Of a DNA stretch of 13,170 nt, positions 8,076-13,170 are shown in pieces. The position numbers and the translations under genes were made by a program. The notes under the pieces were generated by a model. It saw only the letters and a program-made list of their open reading frames with translations, ran no database searches and had not been told where the DNA came from. The DNA is from DRPN01 sp964383915 (GTDB lineage: Bacteria; Bacteroidota; Bacteroidia; Bacteroidales; VadinHA17). The stretch spans positions 1-13,170 of the forward strand of contig CAYLJE010000068.1 in NCBI GenBank assembly GCA_964383915.1, given 5' to 3'. Position 1 is the stretch's first letter. Every line of letters begins with the position of its first letter.

Positions 8076-9212
8076 TTAATGATTAAAAACAACCATGATC
8101 CGTATCCCCGGACCTGAAAAACTTTGGGCATACCGATTCGTAAAAATATTTTGTGATCTCTTCGGACTGTAGTATGGCATGACATAGCCGGTGAATTTAT
8201 TGAAATCGTGCTCGTAATTCATCATCACAGAAAGATTCCCCGTATCCCAAAGATAAAATAAAAACCCACTTATCCTGTCGAAAATTCCGACCGGGTAAGT
8301 GAGGATCACAGCACTGATGTTATATCTGTTCGTGACCCCGAAGGGGGTTTTATCCATCGATATAAAAAGATGTTCCACACTGACATTCAGCCCGTTTCCC
8401 ATGCCAAAGGTATAATCAGACCCAAGGGTGACCATGGCTTGATTCGTCAGTATCCCGACATTTTTTTCCTTATGGACATAAGCAGCCTCCACCCACAACC
8501 CCACGGTGACATCCCATTTGGCATCCAGCCCGAATTTATCTTCGGGGATCTTTTCATAGGCTGTCAGATCAGGCAAATCCCGCGAGTCAGCTATCCGATG
8601 GTGAAAACTCAGCGCTACCTCTCCTTTCGGCACCGGTAGCTGAACCCTGCCGCCAAATTCAGGTATTCTCTTATTATTCTTTATCAGCTCAAAACCCCGG
8701 GGGTTTTCGTTGCCGTACAGGGCCCACAGCCAGATATTGGTATTATTCAGAAAATAATACCTTCCTAATAATCCGTACACTCCATTTGAAAATTGCAACG
8801 GATCACGGGGATCAATATCATCAAACCATTGCAGGGGACGAAGGAATGTGGCAGAACCGAAGTTTATTTTCTGCAGACCCATTCGCAGTTCAAACTGCTT
8901 CCCCGAATACCGGATCCAAACTCTGTAAGGCTTCAGGCCACCATCTGAGGACGAAAAATCAAAAGGATGAAAAATCGTAGTGCCATAGACATTGACTGAA
9001 ACTTCAAAGTCCAACTGCCGGTCGTTCTTAAACTTCAGGGCCTCATTCACCTCGGGCAGATAACGTCCACCCACCATAAAATCAAGGTCATTCTCAGGAG
9101 CAATATTTATGTATCCCGACAGCTGACCGCTGATATCCAGGGAATCCTGTCCCAGCCCCCGGAAGGAGATAAGGATCAAAATAAATATGTAAACAAAAAC
9201 GCGATCCATCAT
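8076..9212 (-). CDS. Predicted outer-membrane beta-barrel protein of the ABC/TetR operon
   Basis: Protein of 378 residues with a signal peptide (hydrophobic core about 5-19, probable cleavage around the GLGQ at 19-22). Alternating amphipathic strands rich in Tyr, Trp and Gly follow, as in outer-membrane barrels; examples are QLDFEVSVNVYGTTIF and SVMMNYEHDFNKFTGYVMPYY. The segment WFDDIDPRDPLQFSNGVYGLLGRYYF (about 129-154) looks like a conserved feature of a porin-like family near DUF1302 or alginate-export-type barrels, but I cannot assign a named family. The C-terminus is IRIMVVFNH, lacking the usual final aromatic residue. The gene starts ATGATG, overlapping the TetR stop by 4 bp. Its place between the regulator and the ABC genes suggests it is the outer-membrane end of the same pathway, as receptor, exit pore or acceptor for material carried by the LolA-like protein. 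The function is inferred from context. Confidence 0.75.
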   Translation of the reverse strand: MMDRVFVYIFILILISFRGLGQDSLDISGQLSGYINIAPENDLDFMVGGRYLPEVNEALKFKNDRQLDFEVSVNVYGTTIFHPFDFSSSDGGLKPYRVWIRYSGKQFELRMGLQKINFGSATFLRPLQWFDDIDPRDPLQFSNGVYGLLGRYYFLNNTNIWLWALYGNENPRGFELIKNNKRIPEFGGRVQLPVPKGEVALSFHHRIADSRDLPDLTAYEKIPEDKFGLDAKWDVTVGLWVEAAYVHKEKNVGILTNQAMVTLGSDYTFGMGNGLNVSVEHLFISMDKTPFGVTNRYNISAVILTYPVGIFDRISGFLFYLWDTGNLSVMMNYEHDFNKFTGYVMPYYSPKRSQNIFTNRYAQSFSGPGIRIMVVFNH

Positions 9213-9790
9213 CGTTTCTTTTTCCCGGACAGAATGCCATAAAAGAAATAATCCAGCATATCCCTGGTCAGTGTCTGTGTATTGTCATACAAGGCCAGAA
9301 GGTCATCATTCCTGATCATTTCTGCCATCTGGTTGATTTGTAACAGAATAAATTCATTACTGAGGTTTTTCCTGATATATCCCTCTTTTTTGCCCTGCCG
9401 GATAAAGTTCAGGGTCATGGTTAAAAACCTTTTCTGCTGCTGTTCAAATACGTCCTTCAACGCCGGGAACTCAGACCGGTATAAATCATGCACAACCTCC
9501 AGACTCATGTTCTCGGCAGCATCCAGTTTCGTTTTAATAAGTCCGGAAAGCTTTTCTTCAAAGGAAATATCTGATGAAAACAGATGTTCAAAATACACAT
9601 AATAGTCATCGTAAAGCTGCCCGAAAATCCGGACAGCCAGATCTACCTTATTAGAGAAATGTTTATAAAAAGTCATCTTACTGACTCCGGCCTCCTGACA
9701 GATATCTCCAACCGTCACCCGTCTGATGCCGAATCTCCGGAAAAGGTCTTGTCCGGTCCGTAGGATCTGCTCTTTTTTCAAATTAGACAA
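9209..9790 (-). CDS. TetR/AcrR family transcriptional regulator
   Basis: Regulator of 193 residues. The N-terminal helix-turn-helix lies at about 25-48, with VTVGDICQEAGVSKMTFYKHF the typical TetR signature, followed by an all-helical ligand and dimer domain with no recognisable family (50-190). The only plausible start is TTG at 9790: the next codon upstream in frame that could extend it is a stop at 9800-9802, and a second TTG lies three codons inside. A TTG start implies low expression, fitting a repressor. As first gene of the six-gene operon it overlaps the barrel gene by 4 bp. A perfect inverted repeat 14 bases upstream of its start is a strong candidate operator, so it probably represses its own operon and is released by a lipid or other hydrophobic ligand. 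The ligand is unknown. Confidence 0.9.
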   Translation of the reverse strand: MSNLKKEQILRTGQDLFRRFGIRRVTVGDICQEAGVSKMTFYKHFSNKVDLAVRIFGQLYDDYYVYFEHLFSSDISFEEKLSGLIKTKLDAAENMSLEVVHDLYRSEFPALKDVFEQQQKRFLTMTLNFIRQGKKEGYIRKNLSNEFILLQINQMAEMIRNDDLLALYDNTQTLTRDMLDYFFYGILSGKKKR

Positions 9791-9803
9791 CTGATTTATT
9801 TAT

Positions 9804-9818
9804 TTACGAATTTCGTAA
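9804..9818. promoter_or_regulatory. Candidate TetR operator (perfect inverted repeat)
   Basis: TTACGAATTTCGTAA is a perfect 7-bp inverted repeat around one central base, 14 bases upstream of the TetR start codon and just downstream of a predicted promoter. A site between transcription start and start codon is a common place for TetR-family autorepression. Binding by this regulator is inferred. Confidence 0.6.
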
Positions 9819-9836
9819 TACTTTACTAAAATCGTA

Positions 9837-9867
9837 TAAATTTAAAAATATTCACTCTATCGCCAAA
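9837..9867 (-). promoter_or_regulatory. Predicted Bacteroidota promoter of the TetR/ABC operon
   Basis: On the minus strand, TTTG (9864-9867) is followed after exactly 19 bases by TAAATTTA (9837-9844), which matches the Bacteroidota -7 box TAnnTTTG at all but the last base. Transcription would start about 10 bases upstream of the inverted repeat. The region is AT-rich, so chance matches are possible. Confidence 0.45.
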
Positions 9868-9882
9868 AAAAAGAACAAATAA

Positions 9883-10095
9883 GAAAATCGTTATCTCCCG
9901 GCCAAAACCAGGAAAGACAGGACCAACACGTTTATTGCCGGTTCGAGCATGAGCGGTTTGATATCGGCCTATGCCATCAGTGAATACCCGGATGTATTTG
10001 GCGGAGCGGTCTGTCTCTCTACCTACTGACCACTCCTCAATGGTGTTTTCCCGGAATATATAAAAAGTCATTGTATCAACTCGTATGTTTTATAG
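9883..10095 (+). pseudogene. Fragment of an alpha/beta-hydrolase esterase
   Basis: The plus-strand frame from 9883 reads ...DRTNTFIAGSSMSGLISAYA... then ISEYPDVFGGAVCLSTY, a clear match to the nucleophile-elbow region of the putative esterase family. Those enzymes usually read FIAGSSMGGLISMYA...CLSTHWP. Here the frame hits TGA at 10027, exactly where family members have Trp (TGG), and continues PLLNGVFPEYIKSH before a stop at 10093. The elbow Gly after SSM is Ser, which would disturb the active site. There is a stop at 9880-9882 and no start, signal peptide or acid/His region. Only about 65 codons of a protein that is normally several hundred residues survive, so this is a relic. The overlapping minus-strand open frame at 9826-10071 is a shadow. 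Confidence 0.75.
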
Positions 10096-10189
10096 ATTCG
10101 TTTCAAACCTTCAAAAAAATCAAAGGGAATTTATCCCGTCTAATCGTTTAAAAACGAATAAATCGTTATCTTTAAGGCAAAAACATCCT

Positions 10190-10552
10190 ATGGAAACACG
10201 TTATTGTCTCGAATGCGGCGAGCCAGTTCATGGACGTTCGGACAAGAAATTCTGTTCCGATCAGTGCCGTACCACCTATCATAACAGACTGCACGCAGAA
10301 TCCAACCAGTATATCCGAAGGATCAATGCCATTCTGAAAAAGAACCGTTTTATCCTGTCCCGGCTGAACCCGACAGGTAAAGCAAAAGTTTCCAAAGATA
10401 AACTCCTGGCTTTGGGTTATAATTTTAACTACCACACCAATACTTATAGTACAAAGACAGGTAACCGGTATTTCTTCTGCTATGATATGGGATATCTGCC
10501 GTTAGAGAACAACCTGTTCTTTTTGGTACACCGGCAGGAATATATTGGATAG
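10190..10552 (+). CDS. Small DUF2116-like zinc-ribbon protein
   Basis: Protein of 120 residues. The N-terminal zinc finger has CLECG (Cys6, Cys9) and FCSDQCR (Cys22, Cys26), a CxxC...CxxxC ribbon like that in DUF2116-type proteins common in Bacteroidota. A basic helical stretch (about 30-55) and a C-terminal domain with paired aromatic residues (YNFNYHTNTY, NRYFFCYDMGY) follow. The fold may bind nucleic acid or act as an adaptor; its role is not known. The frame is open upstream to 10085, but I chose the ATG at 10190: the zinc finger starts at once, the upstream stretch runs into the esterase relic, and a -7-like box TATCTTTA (10167-10174) would start transcription only about ten bases before it. 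It is the only intact gene in a run of decaying ones and is probably monocistronic. Confidence 0.8.
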   Translation: METRYCLECGEPVHGRSDKKFCSDQCRTTYHNRLHAESNQYIRRINAILKKNRFILSRLNPTGKAKVSKDKLLALGYNFNYHTNTYSTKTGNRYFFCYDMGYLPLENNLFFLVHRQEYIG

Positions 10553-10557
10553 ATACC

Positions 10558-10589
10558 GTATTCTTTCCAAAAGAAAAATACACTTTTTT
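10558..10589 (+). terminator. Possible intrinsic terminator after the zinc-ribbon gene
   Basis: Just downstream of the stop, GTATT-CTTT can pair with AAAG and AATAC across a small A-bulge, and the structure is followed within three bases by six T (10584-10589). The stem is AT-rich and imperfect, so this is a tentative call. Confidence 0.4.
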
Positions 10590-10668
10590 GTAATTTACCA
10601 ATTACTTATGATAGAAAAAACGGAGACATTTACCCTTATGTCTTATGTATAATGCCGATTATTATTTC

Positions 10669-11382
10669 TCACGTCACATCAAACGAAGAGACATATACGG
10701 GATGATCATAAAATAAGCGGGTTTCTTCCTGTGACATGGTCAGAAAACGCATCCCCACATCGGCAGGTTGCGGCTTGACCATTTTCCCAAATAATTCTTT
10801 TCGTGATAACGAACGAACCATCCTTCGCAACGGGCTTTCCATATCGTGCCATAAAATTCCAAGGGGAAAAACGACTGAAAAAAGTAAGATCCATCTGCCG
10901 TATTGTCACATATCCCATCCTTTTACTCAACTGCATAGAAGGTATATTCTCCTTCTCAATATAGGCATATAACAAGGCGGACTTCTCTCTTGCCCCTTCC
11001 AAATAACGATCAGCCTGCCCCATAAACTCTTCTACCTGTCCTTTGATAATACCACCCTTTTCCCCTTAAAAATACGCATTATTGCGATGAACCTTATTAA
11101 AAAATATCTGATATAATATGTGTTTAAATATTTCCTTCTGAACCTTACCTGACGCCTGATAAAACCAACGGTTCCCAACAATTTTCCATATTTCCTCAGA
11201 GTCATAAAATAGATTTTACGGATAGCAGCCAAGCGCTCTGCAAGGTCTAACTGCAGGTAACGAAGCCCTCCATCAGTTCCTAAAACATAATCCTGCAAAT
11301 ATTTTATAATATCATCCGTAGGATATGTGTTGATATCCACTTCCAAATCATAATATTGAAGAAATTGTTTGTTATCCATCAT
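10669..11382 (-). pseudogene. GNAT-family N-acetyltransferase, inactivated by frameshifts and a stop
   Basis: Three minus-strand segments together form one GNAT-like protein. From ATG 11382 the first reads to ...LLGTVGFIRRQVRFRRKYLNTYYIRYF, the beta2-beta4 core. It then loses frame at an A6 run (11099-11104 on the plus strand). In the next frame NKVHRNNAYF leads to a stop (TAA, 11066-11068), then GGIIKGQVEEFMGQADRYLEG and ALLYAYIEKENIPSMQLSKRMGY, the acetyl-CoA-binding and Asn-Ile-x-Ser-Met end of the fold. Near FFSRF (about 10860-10875) a second shift returns to the first frame, ending ...RFLTMSQEETRLFYDHPVY at 10669. Two frameshifts plus a nonsense codon make a sequencing error in every case unlikely, though both shifts lie near short homopolymers. 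The family call rests on the order of motifs, and the original substrate is unknown. The identity of the last segment is less sure. Confidence 0.7.
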
Positions 11383-11446
11383 GAAAAAGTGTATATTTCT
11401 TCCAAAATTGCAAAAATAAATCCGTTAAATAAAAATTGGCATATCT

Positions 11447-11477
11447 TTTGTTTATGCACATATGTTCATTATATTTG
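11447..11477 (+). promoter_or_regulatory. Bacteroidota-type promoter of the zinc-ribbon/DUF89/CGGC operon
   Basis: TTTG (11447-11450), 19 bases, then TATATTTG (11470-11477) is an exact match to the TTTG / TAnnTTTG consensus at the usual spacing. Predicted transcription starts about 25 bases before the ATG at 11509. The leader then carries AAGGAG (11495-11500), eight bases from the start codon; such a clear Shine-Dalgarno is uncommon in Bacteroidota. Confidence 0.65.
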
Positions 11478-11508
11478 AATCATAAATTTAAGAAAAGGAG
11501 CAACAATT

Positions 11509-11736
11509 ATGACACGTAGAGAAGGATTTTTCGGACAAGGAAAAGGTTTGGGAAAAGGCGGCGGACGCGGCCGTAATAATGGCGGTGGATATGGTACCGG
11601 AGGAGACTGTGTCTGTGCCAAATGCGGCACGAAAGTACCTCACAAGCAGGGAACTCCCTGTACGCAGATGAAATGTCCGAAATGCGGACACACAATGGTA
11701 CGGGAAGAATTGCTGGAAGACCGCCGGAAGAAATGA
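11509..11736 (+). CDS. Glycine-rich six-cysteine zinc-ribbon protein
   Basis: Protein of 75 residues. Residues 7-32 are a glycine- and basic-rich tail (FFGQGKGLGKGGGRGR, then NNGGGYGTGG). Residues 34-59 hold CVCAKCG and CTQMKCPKCG with cysteines at 34, 36, 39, 51, 56 and 59, a rubredoxin- or ferredoxin-like knuckle arrangement able to bind zinc or iron. The C-terminus is charged. Similar KCG...VPH...GTPC...KCPKCG miniproteins occur in anaerobes near NifX/NifB-type, MinD-like ATPase and CGGC genes, but I know of no proven function. The start is well fixed by a strong Shine-Dalgarno and a consensus promoter. It overlaps the DUF89 start by 4 bp (ATGA at 11733-11736), so the two products are probably made together. 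A metal-relay or redox partner role is inference. Confidence 0.85.
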   Translation: MTRREGFFGQGKGLGKGGGRGRNNGGGYGTGGDCVCAKCGTKVPHKQGTPCTQMKCPKCGHTMVREELLEDRRKK

Positions 11737-12587
11737 GGACCTACCTGGACTGCATTCCGTGTTTTATGTCGCAGGCGTTGAGGGCGGGACGTGCAGCAAA
11801 ACTTGATGAGAAAGAAATAAAGACATTGCTTGACGCTGTCGGAATGTCGATCAAAGATATTCCGATGGAAAGCTCACCGCCGGAAACGGCTACAGTTATT
11901 TATCAAAAGATACGTGAAGTCACCGGGATCACTGATCCTTTTGCCGGGATCAAAGAGGAAAACATCAGGGAAGTGTTAACATTGTATCCCGGACTGAAAA
12001 AAACGGTCAAAAATTCGGAAGATCCACTGTTAACAGCCATACGTCTGGCTATTGCCGGGAACGTCATTGATTTTGGGGTGAATAAAGAATTTGATCTGAG
12101 CCACGATATTCAACAAATTCTACAACAGGATTTTGCCATCTTTGATTATGAAGCACTCAAAACGCATCTCAAAAAGGCCGGATCTATTTTATATCTGGGG
12201 GATAACGCAGGTGAGTCTGTATTTGACCGGATATTGATTGAAGAAATGGGGAAACCTGCAACTTTTGTAGTACGCGGAACCCCTGTTATTAATGATGTCA
12301 CTCATGAAGATGCCATTTTGTCAGGACTGGATGAGGTTGCGGATATAATATCTTCCGGTTCTGCGACACCGGGCATCGTACCGGCATTATGTTCCAAAGA
12401 ATTTACTGAAGAACTACAAAAAGCGGATATGATTATCAGCAAAGGACAAGGTAATTACGAAGGTCTCTCGGATGCAAATATACCAATTTTCTTTCTCCTG
12501 AAGGTAAAATGCCAGGTCATAGCCAGAGATATAGGTGTCAGAGAAAACGATATTATCCTGAAATACAGTAATTTTGATCAAAATTAA
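11733..12587 (+). CDS. DUF89 family (ARMT1-like) damage-control phosphatase, CxxC subfamily
   Basis: Protein of 284 residues, the size of stand-alone prokaryotic DUF89 proteins. It begins MRTYLDCIPCF with the CxxC pair (Cys7, Cys10) typical of the prokaryotic subfamily. The metal-site motifs follow: AGNVIDFG (108-115), YLGDNAGESVFD (154-165, Asp157-Asn158), VVRGTPVINDVTHEDA (179-194) and ISKGQGNYEGL (235-245), ending in a LLKVKC stretch. DUF89 enzymes are metal-dependent phosphatases that remove damaged or surplus phosphometabolites (sugar phosphates, 4'-phosphopantetheine); the substrate of the CxxC group is poorly known. The start is the ATG overlapping the zinc-ribbon stop. An upstream extension of the frame to 11622 lies inside the preceding gene and adds no conserved sequence. 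All visible catalytic residues are present. Its neighbours suggest a thiol- or metal-linked role. Confidence 0.9.
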   Translation: MRTYLDCIPCFMSQALRAGRAAKLDEKEIKTLLDAVGMSIKDIPMESSPPETATVIYQKIREVTGITDPFAGIKEENIREVLTLYPGLKKTVKNSEDPLLTAIRLAIAGNVIDFGVNKEFDLSHDIQQILQQDFAIFDYEALKTHLKKAGSILYLGDNAGESVFDRILIEEMGKPATFVVRGTPVINDVTHEDAILSGLDEVADIISSGSATPGIVPALCSKEFTEELQKADMIISKGQGNYEGLSDANIPIFFLLKVKCQVIARDIGVRENDIILKYSNFDQN

Positions 12588-12606
12588 TTTATCAGAACGG
12601 TCTGTC

Positions 12607-13056
12607 ATGAAAAAAATCACTAAAATCGGAATTATCATCTGTGAACGTTATAAAAACTGTGCCGGAGGAAAATGTTTCAGATCACTGCACAACAGAGAAG
12701 GGGCTTTTGATATTTATCCGGGAGACGAAGAGGTGGAAGTGGTCGGTTACACCACCTGTGGTGGTTGTCCGGGTGGTAATATTGAATATGCACCCGAAGA
12801 GATGAAGAAAAACGGGGCTGAGGTGATACACTTCGCCACAGGTTTCGTCGTAGGTTATCCTCCCTGCCCCTATATAAATCACTTCAAAAACTTCATTAAG
12901 GAGAAATACGGATTAAAGGTAGTAGTTGGCACCCATCCGATACCACAAAAATATTACCTTATACATCAGAAACTTGGCACCTGGAATTCAAAAGAATGGC
13001 AGAAATTTATTCAGCCTACGCTGTCAGATGAAAAAACAAGGTTGGCTTACGATTAG
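12607..13056 (+). CDS. CGGC domain-containing protein
   Basis: Protein of 149 residues with the CGGC domain (PF08821), probably a cytoplasmic metal- or Fe-S-binding protein of unknown function. The conserved cysteines are Cys12 (IIICERYKNC), Cys18, Cys23 (GKCF), the CGGCPGG motif (Cys51, Cys54) and Cys87 (GYPPCPY). The CIRC-like start MKKITKIGIIIC followed by a Rossmann-like alternation, and the HFATGFVVGYPPCPYI segment, match family members well. I chose ATG 12607. The alternative ATG at 12574 would overlap the DUF89 gene and add eleven residues with no family support. The gap to DUF89 is 19 bases, so it is the third member of the operon. CGGC proteins are mainly found in anaerobes. Together with the two cysteine-rich neighbours this points to handling of a metal centre or redox cofactor. 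Confidence 0.9.
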   Translation: MKKITKIGIIICERYKNCAGGKCFRSLHNREGAFDIYPGDEEVEVVGYTTCGGCPGGNIEYAPEEMKKNGAEVIHFATGFVVGYPPCPYINHFKNFIKEKYGLKVVVGTHPIPQKYYLIHQKLGTWNSKEWQKFIQPTLSDEKTRLAYD

Positions 13057-13091
13057 ATATCCCGTAATTATCTTCAACCTAAAAATCCAAA

Positions 13092-13170
13092 ATGAAAATC
13101 TATTACATTTCTACATTGCACGCCACTATTGGAAATGCTCATTTCAAAGTTTTTTACCGTAGCGAAAGCT
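13092..13170 (+). CDS. 5' end of an unidentified gene (runs off the window)
   Basis: An ATG 35 bases after the CGGC gene opens a frame that reads MKIYYISTLHATIGNAHFKV and stays open to the window edge (26 codons). The short gap and strand fit a fourth operon member, and the beta-strand-like MKIYYIST start is gene-like. Too little is visible to name it, and I see no Shine-Dalgarno; it may be chance. Confidence 0.35.
   Translation, partial: MKIYYISTLHATIGNAHFKVFYRSES

Noticed and set aside
900..9602. Many 60-195-codon open frames antisense to the minus-strand genes
   Set aside because: All lie opposite well-supported genes, lack domain motifs and plausible starts, and are expected shadows of the coding strand.
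9826..10071. 81-codon open frame on the minus strand
   Set aside because: It is the antisense of the esterase relic and overlaps the predicted operon promoter. Its translation has no recognisable features, while the plus strand shows clear esterase motifs.
10085..10189. Longer N-terminus for the zinc-ribbon protein (start at 10085)
   Set aside because: The extra 35 residues overlap the esterase relic, show no conserved character and would place a promoter-like box inside the coding region.
11622..11732. Longer N-terminus for the DUF89 protein (start at 11622)
   Set aside because: It lies entirely within the zinc-ribbon gene in another frame. Family proteins begin close to the CIPC motif, as with the ATG at 11733.
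12574..12606. Upstream ATG for the CGGC protein
   Set aside because: It would overlap the DUF89 coding end and add residues unlike the family; MKKITKIGIIIC at 12607 is the natural start.
1..13170. tRNA, rRNA, CRISPR, insertion sequences, toxin-antitoxin or phage defence system
   Set aside because: Read for repeats, cloverleaf-like sequence and typical transposase or defence motifs; none were visible, though without tools short RNA genes could be missed.

Overview
The window looks like chromosome from an anaerobic member of the Bacteroidota, probably Bacteroidales. The evidence is a periplasmic dipeptidyl peptidase IV, a C-terminal type IX secretion sorting domain, promoters that fit the Bacteroidota TTTG / TAnnTTTG pattern, and a DUF89 / CGGC cysteine-protein cluster typical of anaerobes. 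I see no tRNA, rRNA, CRISPR array, insertion sequence or phage gene.

From left to right: bases 24-3418 hold two minus-strand genes, a polytopic DUF5009/HGSNAT-like membrane acyltransferase and, upstream of it, an S9B dipeptidyl peptidase IV. A strong intrinsic terminator at 3471-3499 separates them from the next unit. Bases 3526-4131 are a start-less remnant of a T9SS-secreted protein. Bases 4137-9790 are a compact minus-strand operon of six genes: TetR regulator, outer-membrane beta-barrel, LolD/MacB-like ATPase, two LolC/E-like permeases and a LolA-like periplasmic carrier. Three junctions are 4-bp ATGA overlaps and two are short gaps. A perfect 15-bp inverted repeat lies between the regulator's predicted promoter and its TTG start, so the operon is probably autoregulated. 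Its parts cover inner membrane, periplasm and outer membrane, which suggests a dedicated lipid or lipoprotein transport or export route.

Bases 9.8-11.4 kb are a decay zone. They hold an esterase fragment with a nonsense codon, an intact small zinc-ribbon protein gene, and a GNAT acetyltransferase pseudogene with two frameshifts and a stop. The six-gene operon is therefore flanked on both sides by broken genes, as if it had replaced older sequence.

Bases 11.5-13.1 kb are a plus-strand operon with a near-ideal Bacteroidota promoter and an unusually good Shine-Dalgarno sequence. It encodes a glycine-rich six-cysteine zinc-ribbon protein, a DUF89 (CxxC subfamily) phosphatase-like protein and a CGGC-domain protein. 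These are probably linked to metal handling, redox or metabolite repair. A further open frame starts at 13092 and runs off the edge.
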